Shown: one piece after another, positions 25,886 through 37,801 of the stretch
Numbering within the stretch: position 1 is the first letter of the stretch
Layout of the letters: every line of letters begins with the position of its first letter
Assembly (NCBI RefSeq): GCF_009730915.1
Contig: NC_052486.1
Location: 23,403,589 to 23,467,588 of the forward strand
Origin: Dioscorea cayenensis subsp. rotundata
Lineage: Eukaryota > Streptophyta > Magnoliopsida > Dioscoreales > Dioscoreaceae
Direction of reading: 5' to 3'
Length of the DNA: 64,000 bases
Notes under the pieces: model-generated
What the model was told of the DNA's origin: nothing
The model's database searches: none
The model's input: the letters and a program-made list of their open reading frames with translations, nothing else
Made by a program: the position numbers and the translations under genes

Positions 25886-27340
25886 TCACATCTTCGACTG
25901 TTGGGCGATCTTGAACCACTCGGTGTGGAACGATCCTGGCATGTCGACCCTCTCATAGGTATGAGCTCCGAAGTAATCCCTCTGAGCTTGAACCAAGTTC
26001 GCTGGAAGCCTTTCCCGCCTGTAAGTGTCAAAGTAAGCCAAACTGGTTGACATCCCCGGAGTACTAACACCAGAGTTGATGGCGAGGCAAATCACTCTGC
26101 GCCAAGCTGCTTGACGATCTAATATCTCTTTCGCAAACTCTGGATCAACAAGTAGGTTTGCCAGATCAGAATTCCTGTCATATGCTTGCTTGATGCGATC
26201 CAAGAATATGGCGCGAATGATGCACCCGCCTTTCCAAATCCTTGCAAGCTCACCCAACTTGAGACCCCATCCTTTCTCCGTGCTCTTAGCTCTTATCAAG
26301 TTCATCCCTTGTGCATAGCTACAAATCTTCGATGCATAAAGAGCTTGTCTAACATCATCGATCAATTTTGCCTTGTCAACTGATTGGTTGCCCAAAATGT
26401 CACTGAAACCACCAGCCTTGAAAACTTTAGCAGCTTCTACTCTTTCTTCCTTTAATCCACTAAGGAACCTTGAATCCAAAGAGGCTGCAATTGTTGGCGC
26501 GGCCACTGATAGATCGGCAGCTTGTTGGACAGTCCACTTGCCAGTACCTTTCATTCCAGTCTTGTCAAGGACTTTGTCAACAAGGTAACCGTCTCCCTTG
26601 TCATCCTTGATTCCAAAAATGTCTGCTGTGATCTCAATCAGGAAGCTGAGAAGTTCACCTTTGTTCCACTCAGAAAAAACTTGTTGCAACTCATCATTGG
26701 ATAGCTTCCCGACAGATTTCAAAACATCATAAGCTTCAGCAATAAGCTGCATATCACCGTACTCAATCCCATTGTGTACCATTTTCACAAAGTTGCCTGA
26801 GCCTCCTTTGCCAATGTAGGTAACACAAGGGCCGCTGTCTGGAACCTGCGCGGCCACCTTCAGAAGAATGTCTTCAATGTACTTGTAGGCCTCAAACGAC
26901 CCTCCGGGCATCAAAGAAGGCCCGTGGCGTGCACCCTCTTCACCACCGGAAACTCCCATTCCAAGATAAAGAAGGCCTTGTTCAGTCACTGCTTTTTCTC
27001 TCCTCTCGGTGTTCTCGTACCATTCATTGCCGCCGTCAATAATGCAGTCACCCTTCTCCATGTAAGCAGACAGTGTCTGAATGGTTTGGTCCACTGGTGC
27101 TCCTGCCTTCACAAGCATAATAACAACTCGTGGCTTCTGGATTGAATTAATGAAGGCAGCCGGATCATGGAAGCCATACACTGGGAGATCGCCTTCTTGT
27201 TTGGCACGCTCCACAGTTTCATCGACCTTAGAGGTGGTACGGTTGTACACAGAAATCGGGAAGCCTTTCTCCGCAATGTTGAGTGCGAGGTTTTGACCCA
27301 TGACAGCAAGGCCAGCAAGACCAATCCGTGTTAGAACCAT
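25886..27340 (-). CDS. PGD2: 6-phosphogluconate dehydrogenase, decarboxylating
   Basis: NADP-dependent enzyme of the oxidative pentose phosphate pathway that converts 6-phosphogluconate to ribulose 5-phosphate and CO2. The coding region is one exon of 484 aa, close to the usual 480-490. The Rossmann segment begins at about residue 5 (IGLAGLAVMGQNLA). Substrate and catalytic landmarks are GVSGGEEGARHGPSLMPGG, K186, H189, N190 and E193 (KMVHNGIEYGD), and the signature QAAWRRVICLAINSG. There is no plastid transit peptide. The C-terminal tripeptide SKM resembles a type 1 peroxisomal signal, as in the dual cytosolic/peroxisomal PGD2 class. Just upstream of the ATG is a CAG acceptor whose donor lies about 1.3 kb away, so the leader is spliced. 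It is convergent with the bZIP gene. Confidence 0.96.
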   Translation of the reverse strand: MVLTRIGLAGLAVMGQNLALNIAEKGFPISVYNRTTSKVDETVERAKQEGDLPVYGFHDPAAFINSIQKPRVVIMLVKAGAPVDQTIQTLSAYMEKGDCIIDGGNEWYENTERREKAVTEQGLLYLGMGVSGGEEGARHGPSLMPGGSFEAYKYIEDILLKVAAQVPDSGPCVTYIGKGGSGNFVKMVHNGIEYGDMQLIAEAYDVLKSVGKLSNDELQQVFSEWNKGELLSFLIEITADIFGIKDDKGDGYLVDKVLDKTGMKGTGKWTVQQAADLSVAAPTIAASLDSRFLSGLKEERVEAAKVFKAGGFSDILGNQSVDKAKLIDDVRQALYASKICSYAQGMNLIRAKSTEKGWGLKLGELARIWKGGCIIRAIFLDRIKQAYDRNSDLANLLVDPEFAKEILDRQAAWRRVICLAINSGVSTPGMSTSLAYFDTYRRERLPANLVQAQRDYFGAHTYERVDMPGSFHTEWFKIAQQSKM

Positions 27341-27348
27341 CTTTTCCC

Positions 27349-28640
27349 CTGTGGTATGAGTACTGAATTGTCAAGTTCGAGTACAAATTTATGCAGTCCG
27401 CAAATCAAATCTACTGAAAAGAAAAATGCAAGAACTAATGGCAAATTTCCCGGATAGCAACATGACAGAAGCACAGATACATGCAGAATGATAGTTACAC
27501 TAAACAAATGAATACTGGACTTTTTTGAATATGAAGAACTAGATTTTTATACCAATGATATAGGAGAACAGAACAGATAGCACCAAAAAATGATCCAAAC
27601 TTATTCAATTGCTCTATTGACAAAAGCCACATGTCCATGAGAAACAATAAGAACATCACAAATATGAAAAACAAAGAGCTAAGCTGGCCGGTTTTACCAC
27701 CGTGAATAATAAAAAGGCTAAAAAAAGGATTTTCTAAAGAAAATGCAATCACCAACTGAAGTTTACAACATTCAAACATAAAATAAACAATCACACAGAT
27801 TAAGCCAGTATAAAGCACAATCTAGTGATCCTGAATGCCTGCTTTGCAAAGTGAAGAAGTGAACATCAGATCAAAGAGTAATATGCAGCATCCCAGAATC
27901 CATGGAAGGGGAAGCTGCTTCTGGAAGTAGACAAATCATTCACACAAGATTTTTCGCCCAACTGTGATGAGTCATAATTTTCATTTTCATACAACCCCCA
28001 AACACACTAGTTCACAAGACTATCACCTGAGGCAAAATCCATGGAATAACAGACAAATTACAATTTTCACATGATAAAAGTAGCTTTCTTCTTCAACAGA
28101 TCCTAACAAGAAGAAACAAATGCCTTGAACAAAAGAAAATCAGAAAGTCAGAAACTCTAAATACACAAAGACTGCATTAGCAAACTAGCATGCATCTGAT
28201 CCTTCAATGAAAATCTGAATCCCTTCTATGCAATCAATGGGGGAAAAAAACAAGTATTATATCAGATCCATGTACACAAGGAATTCCAAAAGAATCAACC
28301 ACACCAAAAGAAAGGAGATCCCTTAAATACCAACTGAAAACATGAAAAAGGTGATAAATCAACAGAAAAAAGAAAAGAAAAAATTCCATTCCTACTGAAT
28401 CACACATCCCTTCACCAAAATTCGATCTTTAAGGACTAACTCATCAATTCGCTCCCTAAAGCACGCAAGATCAAAACTTTATCATGAAAAACACAATCGT
28501 TTAAACAATTCTAAGCAAACTTTTGATCCTACTCCAAATAAAACTTTGCATCAAAGACACAGAGAGGTACACCAAACAACACCAGATCACACAGTTTCGG
28601 GGAAGAAAAACATAAATCTTGAATCAAGGAAAGCTCATAC
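27349..28640 (-). other. Leader (5' UTR) intron of the 6PGDH gene
   Basis: On the minus strand a clean donor AAG/GTATGAGC (exon edge 28641) pairs with CCACAG/GGGAAAAG eight bases upstream of the ATG. The result is a 1,292-base intron in the leader, which is common in plant 6PGDH genes with intronless coding regions. The non-coding first exon lies above 28641. Confidence 0.7.
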
Positions 28641-28799
28641 CTTGAGATTTTTCGATGCCTTAGACTCCTCCAACACCAAAGATCGAGATTTTTACACGGA
28701 AACCATTCGTTTAAATAGCCAGGCCCATCAAAATTCAACCTTTCTGCTACGCAAAAAAATCCCTTGGGAAAAGTGAAAACAAAAACTCTATTTTACTGC

Positions 28800-30100
28800 A
28801 GTATCACTGAATTCACTCCTGATTTTACAAAATACTACCTTTCATTTCGGAATCTTGAAACGAGCATAAGAGTAGACATGGGCGTAGATTTTAAAAATTA
28901 GAGTGCTTCTTATCAATGTTAAATATAATATTTACCATTGATGGTAGGTGGAGAGAGTCTGAATGCTCTGAACACCACCGGTGAATTCACCACCAAACTT
29001 TCTCCGCCAACCTGCCTTCCACCAACCATTGCCTTTAATTAACTTCAAATGTAAAATTAAATATAATTCAATTGAAAAAATAAATAGCAACGTTGGATAT
29101 AATAATATAATAAAAAATCGTACCATATCTCTAATATTTGTGATCTTTCTTTGAAAATCTTGTTTGAGGAGCATTTTTTTTCCCTCATCTCTGAAAATGA
29201 ACAGTTTGTATAAACAGCATTTTCACTCTTCTTCATAATTACTCTTTTCGATCTTTTTTTATTTGTTATTTTTTAACATTAAAAAATATTTATTTATTTT
29301 TATAAAGTTATCTTAACACTCTATTCAATTCTCTTTTTGAAATATAATATAAAAGATAAATGTGAAGATATAAATTAGAGATAATTTTAAAAATATAACT
29401 AATTTTTTATTAAATTATGTGAAATAACCAACTTTCTTGGTATTTGAGATTCGGTTATTCACGATTAATAAAAAAAGAGGAGTATATGATAGGAAGATTT
29501 ATCTTCAAAAATCAAGAGTTCTATAAATCACCTAATTAATGCACTTTTGATGTCTTTTGACTAACAATATTTGTCTCTTTCATCATATATATATATCATC
29601 TTACATCAACAAAATTTCAATAAAATTCCGAGTGAGAAAAAATAAAGATGAAAAATAATTTTTATTCAAATATTATTATTATTATTAATAAATAACATGG
29701 AACTTTGTTATTTAATTTTATAGAACTGTATAACTTAGAATTTAGTCAGCCATGAATATGAGTTCGATGTTCCAACTGCACCCGCGCACCAAACATGAAA
29801 AAACGGTGGCTTTTTAAGTGGGTTGGTTTTGACCTTCTTTCATTTGAACAAACTAAATTGACAAATTAAAATTTTCTTTTTATTCTTTTTTTCTTTTTTT
29901 CTGGTTCTATGATGAAAAGAAAACTATGGCTCCCTCCGTGACTCACTTGTTTCATTGAAATATTTAATTAGTTTTCACATTTTGATTTTTATGTTTGAAA
30001 ATGTTCTACAGAAATTTTTATTATGTGACTCCAATTTTATCTTTAAAAAAATATTTATGCTATTATATTTTTGTCAATGTACTTTAACTCTTTATGTATC
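28800..30100. other. AT-rich divergent intergenic region
   Basis: This lies between the 6PGDH (-) and ATAD3 (+) promoters. Only short fortuitous reading frames are present. No conserved protein or RNA is recognised. Confidence 0.6.
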
Positions 30101-30109
30101 TGTATTTTA

Positions 30110-30430
30110 TTTTTTTATTTTTTATTTTTAAAAGATGGATAAACCACTTTAATTAAAATAAAACAACAAACTATCACAACCCTCCGTGAAGAGACACAAA
30201 CAAAACAACAATAATAACATACCACAAAAAGTGGTAAAACATGGGAACAACCCAAACGGAACACAGACAGCAAAGAAACAACCGACCAGCGACACCACAA
30301 AGGCGCCCACAAACCGAAAACTCCCTGAAAACTAGCCCATGCGCTGCTCCTGAGACACATCAGAAGGCAAAAACACCTATTGTCTCCTCAACATGCGGAC
30401 CTAAAAAGTCAAGGCTCCGGTAAATAGTAA
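30110..30430 (-). mobile_element. Probable 3' tail of a LINE retrotransposon
   Basis: Read on the minus strand, a GC-mixed, T- and G-rich segment ends in TTTTAATTAAAGTGGTTTATC and an A-rich tail (30110-30133). This resembles the 3' ends of plant L1-type elements. No reverse transcriptase remains, so the copy is 5' truncated. The call rests on tail resemblance only. Confidence 0.4.
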
Positions 30431-30810
30431 TGATGGAATCCTTCAATTTGACTCTGGAACCCTCCCCAGCTGAAAGATAATCAAGACAAAAACAAATGAG
30501 CAATTTTAATAATGAAAGCATGTGTAGACAAGCAATGCGCATTAAACATTTTATATCATTATTATATTTGTTAAAAAAATATCTTTCATCATAATATAAT
30601 TGTTAAAAAAAAACAATTTGAAGTTAAACATTTTATGGCCCAATGATATTAGTCTCACTGTATAAGGTATTGAGAAAGTTTAAAAATATCGAGTTTAAGT
30701 TTCACTAAATAGTTATAAAAAAAAATTAACTAAAATAATTAAAACATTGTTTCATTAAATCAGATTAAGATAAGTCCATGCAAGACTTACGATGAAAGTA
30801 AAACAACCCA

Positions 30811-31217
30811 TATAAACTTGGCAAATATTTTTGATATTTTTTAATATATTGTGGAAACTATATACAAGTCTATATATAAAATATAAAACTTAATACCCGA
30901 TCCAATAAACAATTGGGTTTCATATACCATCTGCTAATCTACTACCAGATCCACTACCCTCAAACCCGAATCCGCTATAAAACCAATCCAATAAACAATC
31001 GGGTTTCACTTAACATCCGCTAATCTACTACCGGATCCATATAAATTTGCCAAACATATTTTTGATATTTTTTAATATATTGTGGAAACTATATATAAGT
31101 CTATATATAAAATATCAAACTTAATACCCGATCCAATAAACAATCGGGTTTCATATACCATCCGCTAATCTACGGCCAGATCCACTACCCTCAAACCCGA
31201 ATCCGCTATAAAACCAA
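30811..31217. repeat. Tandem duplication upstream of ATAD3
   Basis: A unit of about 175 bases (TTTTTGATATTTTTTAATAT, then GTGGAAACTATATA, CCCGATCCAATAAACAAT and CTCAAACCCGAATCCGC) occurs at about 30811-30985 and again at 31040-31217, period about 229. Between them, 30985-31040 is a third, partial copy of the unit's CAATCGGGTTTCA-to-GGATCCA portion. Confidence 0.85.
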
Positions 31218-31387
31218 TGACTCTTACCCATCGACATCCTGCCTTGAACCCCAAGATACATCCAACGGATGATATCTGCTCTGATTTCAAATCAACGGTT
31301 CATAAATTTACACGTCATAAATATATATAAAAAAAATAAAAACCCACACCGACTTCCCACCACTTCCCCCCATAAAAAGGGCTTCTA

Positions 31388-31429
31388 AAACCCTACAAAG
31401 CTTCCTTTCCCTCCTCCTTCAAAACCCTA
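31388..31429 (+). promoter_or_regulatory. Paired telo-box motifs in the ATAD3 leader/promoter
   Basis: AAACCCTA occurs at 31388-31395 and 31422-31429, with the near-match AAACCCTC at 31431-31438. All lie 36-86 bases before the ATG. Telo-boxes are typical of promoters active in dividing tissue. A TATA-like CATAAAAAG sits near 31371. Confidence 0.6.
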
Positions 31430-31473
31430 CAAACCCTCATCGCCACCGCCGGAATCCATTCTCCGAGGCATTC

Positions 31474-34400
31474 ATGGCTAGGGCTTGCACGGCGGCGGCA
31501 GCCTCGACGCTGGCCGCTGCGGTGATGGCTATGGATCGTGCTTACGCTGATGGCCCCTTCCACTTCCCCCTCTTTTCGTCACCCTCCTCGGCTTCCTCTC
31601 CAGCAGCAGCTGCTGCTCCGGAAGTACCTCCGGCGGGAGATCCTCGTCCGAAAGCGGAGGAGCCGCCTCGGGTGCGAAACGACAATCCAAGGACCACTGC
31701 TGCTGGATTCGATCCTGAAGCTTTGGTGCGCGGGGCTGAGGCTGTGAGAGAGATTGATAAGTCCCATAATGCCAAAAAGGTTTGGTTTTTTGTTTGAATT
31801 GCTAAATTTGGTGCCTTTTTTTTGTTGAAGATCAGTTTTTGGATTCTTTTGGGTAGGTTTTTGAGCTGATGATGAAGCAGGAGCAAACCAGGCAGACTGA
31901 GTTAGCGGCTAAGAAGTCTGAGTTCGAGGCGATGAGATCGCAGAATGAGACTGTAAGTTTGTTTTTCATTGTTTTAGGTTTATTTTTTTTAAAAAAAAAC
32001 TTGTTATTTTATAATTCATTTTGGATGTCTAGATGTTTTTATTATTCTAATCTATTTCAGTGCTGAAGATTTCATTTCTGCTTTCAGATCCAAGTAATTC
32101 TCTCTTAATGATAAATTTTGTTGCATTGAAGTTAGAAATAGCTTTCAGTTTGGATTGCTTGTCTTTATGGAATTTGGATTGCTTGTCTTTAAAAAATACT
32201 AGTGTTAAGTGAATGTTGTTAGCATTTTCTGTCTCAATGGAGCTTAGGGCATCTGTCAAAAAGCTCTTTGCGTCTTCAAGTGATAGTTGGATCTGTGGTT
32301 ATATTTGGCAAAATACAAGCTATAAGCGCTGAAATCAATACAATTCAGGGGAAAAAAATGTTACATTTCTTATCGAGAGCGTAGTGTTGCTTCCAAACTA
32401 TCCTTCTATCTGACAAAGCTCTCAGGAACGTTTCTTGAGATGTGAGTGAAAATGTTAATCATGATAGGCAGAGTGTAATTTTCTTTTAGAATAGCCCCAT
32501 ATGAGGCAAAGCCTTTGCAAATATTTCTTGCAAGATTGTTGCTGTTTGTGATCTTCTGCAATTAACTGATCTTCAGCGATCTCTTGTCGTGACATGTTTC
32601 TGTTTTTTTGGGGTATGGCCCATTCGCTAGCTCGGATCTGGGTATAACACGCCTATCTATTATGAAGACCAGGGAAATCGCTTAAATAGTTTTGGAGTTG
32701 CATCACTATCATATGGCTCATACATGGTTTATGTTTTAATGTTTTACAGGAGAGACAACGTGTTATTTATGACGAGCAGAAAAAACTCGTTCAACAACAG
32801 GCACAAACTAAGTCCCAAATGGCTCGCTATGAGGATGAACTGGCCAGAAAGAGGATGCAGGCATGCCTCTGATCTACTTTGGTTTTTAAGATATGTTGTC
32901 CTTTAATTTGTTTTATAAGTTTTTATTTTCCTCTTTCAGGCAGACCATGAAAGTCAAAGAGCAAGGAATCAAGAGCTGGTGAAAATGCAAGAAGAGTCTG
33001 CCATCAGGCAGGAACAAACTCGCCGAGCTACTGAAGAGCAGATTCAGGCTCAGCGGAGACAGACAGAGAGGGAAAAGGCGGAGATTGAGCGTGAAACTAT
33101 TAGAGTGAAGGCTTTGGCTGAAGCAGAAGGGCGTGCCCATGAAGCAAAATTAGCTGAAGATGTAAATAGAAGGATGTTAATAGAACGTGCCAATGCAGAG
33201 AGAGAAAAATGGATTTCAGCAATAAATACAACTTTTGAGCATGTGGGAGGTAGATTATGCCACACATTTGTACTGGTTAACTTTTGTAATTGATTGTTCA
33301 GAAATTGGTTGTCTTACCTGAAACTTTCAATAAGTTCTCCTATGCATCGATTATTTGGGTTCATTTTGATAGCTTATGCCTTTTTGTTCTCTCCACTGCA
33401 GGGGGATTGCGAGCAATATTAACTGATCAGAATAAGTTGGTTGTGGCAGTTGGGGGTTTGACGGCTCTCGCTGCAGGGATTTATACTACTAGGTAGTGGT
33501 GGAACATTAATCTCGCTTTCACTTGTCCACTCTTTTTATTAATTTCTTCTTTCTTATCGCATGCTATCATTGAATGGATGCTTTACGTGGAATATATGTA
33601 TGTCAATGACCCACTTAAAACATGCATGCTTTGTCCATTCTCCTTTCATGCATGTGAAGCTTATGTTGCCACTCAACTCTGAGGTCAATGAAAATCAGTG
33701 TTGATCTTATTTAGACACCTTTTTATGCCTAACTAACCTATTGGCAATCAGGTCTGCTTTTGGGAATGTGTTTGGGTGCTGGCCATTACCACACAGCAGC
33801 CTAAGAGCTTTAGATTACAGTATTAAGGAAGTACAATTGATTTGGCAACCAAAGAGGATTTTTTTTTTTAAGAAATGAAAACTTCTATAAGTGTTATTGT
33901 ATTGTGCATATATGTTATTGAGCATTAGATAGCAATATTTATAGTGTTACTACATAAATATATGATTGTGGTGCATTTCCATAGCTGGGTGATTATGTTC
34001 TTGAACTTGGGAAGAATGATTATGGAGAACAAAACAATTAAAGTATCATAATGGTAGGGATGTACATGCATTTTACTAATCTGTTATGTGATTCAATTAT
34101 TGCTCAGTTTATTGCGGTAGGTTGTGAGGTTGTCTCCGGTCACGGATGCTTAGTGGTTTCATCACTAACTGCAATATATAAGTATATATCAATTAGCCAA
34201 TCTAGTTTACTGCTGGTACTTTTGAGTTTGGTTTGAACCGCAACAGCAAATATTTACCAAAATTATATTCAAGTGTTGTTAGATAGATTTTTTTTTCAGA
34301 AAATCTTAGCATCTGATCGGTACAGATAAGCATAACTTCATATATTGATTAGAAGTGGGTCAGTGACTTACGCGGATCTTTTATCCTTTTTATCGTTGAC

Positions 34401-36083
34401 TGTTTATAGATGTCTTGTTGTTGACATTGAACTCTAAGAATTGAAAAGAAAATAAAATTTAATTGATGATCATGATTGATTACAGGTGATATAAAGTAAA
34501 TATCCATTGAGCATATCGCATGTGGGACAAATTTTATCTCTTTCCCAGGGGAGTAATGGTTCTCTAATGTTTTGCATGATTAAAAAAACATAAGAAAAAC
34601 AGTTATCTTACTGTACATTGCATTTGTTTGCTGACATCTAGGTAAATTGTGGCAATTATGTAATATCTTCTGTGTCCTTTATATACAGAGAAGGCGCTAA
34701 AGTGGTCTGGGGATACGTTGACCGGATACTAGGCCAGCCATCTCTTATCAGAGAGTCATCCAGAGGAAAGTACCCATGGTCAGGGTTTCTATCTCGTGCC
34801 ACGAGTTCAGTACTTAAGAAGAAAACCGAAACTAATGGTCTGGGGAAGAAGGGGAATGGTTTTGGTGATGTGATTTTAAATCCATCCTTGCAAAAGAGAA
34901 TTCAACAGCTAGCTGGTGCAACTGCAAATACAAAAGCCCATCAGGCACCATTTCGTAACATGCTTTTCTATGGGCCTCCTGGGACAGGAAAAACTATGGC
35001 TGCTCGAGAACTGGCTCGGAAATCAGTATGTGATTAAAGAAAACTGCAGCTAATCAATAGCTTTCTAACTGTCATTGCATCATATCTGATTGTTATTATG
35101 ATTCCAGGGACTAGACTACGCACTGATGACTGGTGGGGATGTTGCACCATTAGGTCCACAGGCAGTGACCAAGATACATCAACTATTTGACTGGGCTAAG
35201 AAATCTCGCCGGGGCTTGTTGCTTTTCATTGATGAAGCGGATGCCTTTTTGTGCGAGTAAGTTATTTCATTCATGCTTTTATTATTTAAAGTTTACTTTC
35301 TCAAAGCTAGGCCATTAAGAACCTGCTATATTTAGTGCTATTCATTCTCAAGTGATTTGCAATATCATTGTGTTCTGTTCATACCAAATAAACATTGAGA
35401 TATCTTATAACCAACAGGATCTGATTTCGTAGACTATGTTCAGAATTTCTTAGTTAAGAATCTTTAGATGTTCACTTATGTTTAGAAGTGAACTGATTTC
35501 CAAGGATGCATTTGTCATGGCATTAATAGTATGTGAGAAATGTGAGGCCACACTGAACTATCTTTTATTTTATAGGCGCAACAAGACATACATGAGTGAA
35601 GCCCAACGGAGTGCTCTCAATGCTCTCCTTTTCCGCACAGGTGATCAGTCAAAAGACATTGTGCTGGCTCTTGCGACAAATAGACCTGGTGATCTCGATT
35701 CTGCTGTCGCTGACCGTATTGACGAAGTACTTGAATTCCCACTACCGGGTGAAGAGGAGCGATTCAAACTGCTAAAACTCTATCTTGACAAATACATAGC
35801 AAGGGCAGGAGAGCGAAAACCTGGTTTTCTCAGCTTCTTCAGGCAACAACCGCAGAAAATAGAGATCAAAGGCGTCACAGACGATATAATCCGGGAGGCA
35901 GCTGCTAAGACAGAAGGTTTCTCTGGCCGAGAAATCGCCAAATTGCTCGCTAGTGTACAGGCTGCCGTTTACGGAAGCAAGGACTGTGAACTCACTCCGA
36001 GTTTGTTCCGAGAAGTGGTGGATTACAAAGTTGCAGAACATCAGCAGAGGAGAAAGCTTGCTGATGCAGAGGAAGGTGCATGA
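31474..36083 (+). CDS. ATAD3: ATPase family AAA domain-containing protein 3 (ATAD3)
   Basis: Mitochondrial membrane-anchored AAA+ ATPase of the ATAD3 family, linked in the family to nucleoid organisation and membrane contacts. Eight exons: 31474-31779, 31857-31952, 32750-32860, 32940-33249, 33402-33492, 34689-35025, 35108-35256, 35576-36083; 635 aa. The N-terminus is Ala/Pro-rich. A long Glu/Arg/Gln coiled coil spans about residues 100-275 ([19 protein letters not shown]). A membrane segment follows at about 284-302 ([16 protein letters not shown]). The AAA module has Walker A GPPGTGKT at 400-407, Walker B FIDEAD with D459/E460, and TNRPGDLD plus DRIDE downstream. Seven introns are present. 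Intron 3 (32861-32939) begins with GC rather than GT. Intron 5 is 1.2 kb. The reading frame is intact. Confidence 0.95.
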
Positions 36084-36351
36084 TATTCCTCATTGAACCT
36101 CATATCTGAATTCTAATAATATTTATTGAACTGTTCACTAAGCAGGTGAGTATCTGCTCCTCATTTTTATTTTGATGGGGTTTTTTTCTTCTTTAATTTA
36201 TTTTAACTTGTAACCCCATTCCAGGGGGATTTTGTTTTGATTATAAAATTCCCAATTCACTCAACTTCTGATAAGTAATGAACTCTAAATTGATTGAATA
36301 CTAACAACAGGTACATGAAATGAAAAACTTAGAAAAAGAAATACAATGCAT

Positions 36352-36721
36352 TCACTTCAGCTTCTTCCAAAGTCTTCTTCCATCCTGAGTAAGTGAAATC
36401 TCATTTAGTAATAGAAATACAAAATTATTAAGATCAAAAGCTCTTACATATAAGATTGGAGGTTCTGGTTGAGGACATGTGATTGGTTTATCATGTTGTG
36501 GAGGTTCACTTGGGTGTTCAATTGGCCTGAACTCCATTGCAGCTCCTTCAGGAGGAGGATTGCCTGCTGCTGATGCTTCTCTTTGGTCCTTATCGATAAA
36601 AATACGAAAAGAAGTCATCGACACTAGTACTACTATTTTAGTTTAAAACCTTAGTATTTTAATAAGATAACTCATCAATGAAGAGAAAGTGAAGTGGAAT
36701 ACTTACATTGGAGCTTCCCAT
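36352..36721 (-). CDS. Conserved small plant protein, 62 aa, function unknown
   Basis: Three exons on the minus strand, 36721-36707, 36588-36448 and 36384-36352, join with GT-AG borders, all in phase 0, and end at TGA 36352-36354. The first exon codes only five residues (MGSSN). The middle exon carries an acidic/proline-rich core (AAMEFRPIEHPSEPP, then ITCPQPEPPILY), and the last exon gives DGRRLWKKLK. The EFRPxEHPxEPP core looks like a family of short uncharacterised plant proteins. Gly2 raises the possibility of N-myristoylation, but residue 6 is Asp rather than Ser/Thr. No membrane span or catalytic motif is present. It is convergent with ATAD3 (268 bases between stops) and divergent from RH5. 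A CAG/CAA repeat lies in its leader at about 36723-36760. Confidence 0.72.
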
Positions 36722-37642
36722 CTGTTTGTTTTCTTTGTTGTTGTTGTTGCTGCTGCTTCCCAATCTTGGGAAAACTCTCACCATCTTTTTCAAAGTTACT
36801 AGTAATTGATACGTTGAGATTAAGTAGGCAAAAGTTTTTGCTTGGGGTGGTGACGGGAACCAAGTCCACGTTGTGATGGTTGGGAGGTGAGTGTAAGATA
36901 ACTATGACTAATGTTTAATTTGAGTTTCTGTTTGGCTTTGTTTACTCTATTCGATGTCCCGGGTGCGATTATTTTGAATTCAAAGTACTGTTTTGACGGC
37001 GAGGATTTCATCAAAAGATGCGTTTTCTTTGATCCTGGAAAAGGCGTGTATCTCCTGTGGATGCATGCGTTGCTTCGTTTTCACTAAATTTTGTATAACT
37101 TTTTATGTCTTTTTTTAAATTATTTTTTGAAAATTGTAATTTGTATTTTGTAATCAGTTAAGAAGTAGATTGTTTTGCTAATATAAATGACTAGGCCGCT
37201 AACTAAGGAAAGCAAGAATGCGCTCAAATCTTGGCGGAGTAAATGTGGGCGGATTTCATGCACACATAGATGCCCACACACAAATATTATTCACATTCTC
37301 ACAAATGTGCATATTAATGTATATATATATATATATATTAAAAAATTTAAAAATAATTATAATTTATTTTTAATTTCAAGAATTTTGATCCTGTGAATTC
37401 GGTTTCATGGTACTACCACGAAACCAAGACACGGCTTATTCTTTGTTGTTTTTATTATATAATATAAAAATAGATTGATAATTACTTAAAAAGATCCATG
37501 CTCTTTACTTTATAAATTATTAAATCAAGCCAATCCAACTAGTGAGTCGAATCATATCTCGGTTTTATAGTAACTATCACACAGAATCAGTTCCATGAAC
37601 CATCTCCCTTATTACAATTAGTTATTATCATTCGTTCTTTAT

Positions 37643-37790
37643 TGGGTCTGGCCCATTCTGTTTTTGTTAACAATGGCCTTTTGGGCCTAAATTTCTGAAG
37701 CCTGGAAACCAATATCACGTGGTAAAAAAATCGTAATTTTTTCAAACATCGATGGCTTTTTAGAAATTGAAACCCCTTCATAAACCCTAG
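37643..37790 (+). promoter_or_regulatory. Site II and telo-box motifs in the RH5 promoter
   Basis: GGCCCA at 37650-37655 and TGGGCC at 37682-37687 are site II elements. TGGGTC lies at 37643-37648, and AAACCCTA (telo-box) at 37782-37789 is about 40 bases before the ATG. This pairing is characteristic of plant ribosomal-protein and ribosome-biogenesis promoters, matching the gene's role. Confidence 0.65.
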
Positions 37791-37801
37791 AAAGGATCAC
37801 C

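Noticed and set aside
36675-36869. A 64-codon minus-strand frame with a poly-Gln run (QQQQQQQ) as the start of the small gene near 36.7 kb
   Set aside because: Joining it to the next exon at the consensus borders gives an immediate stop. The ATG at 36721, in another frame, joins cleanly. The Gln run is therefore CAG/CAA repeat in the leader.
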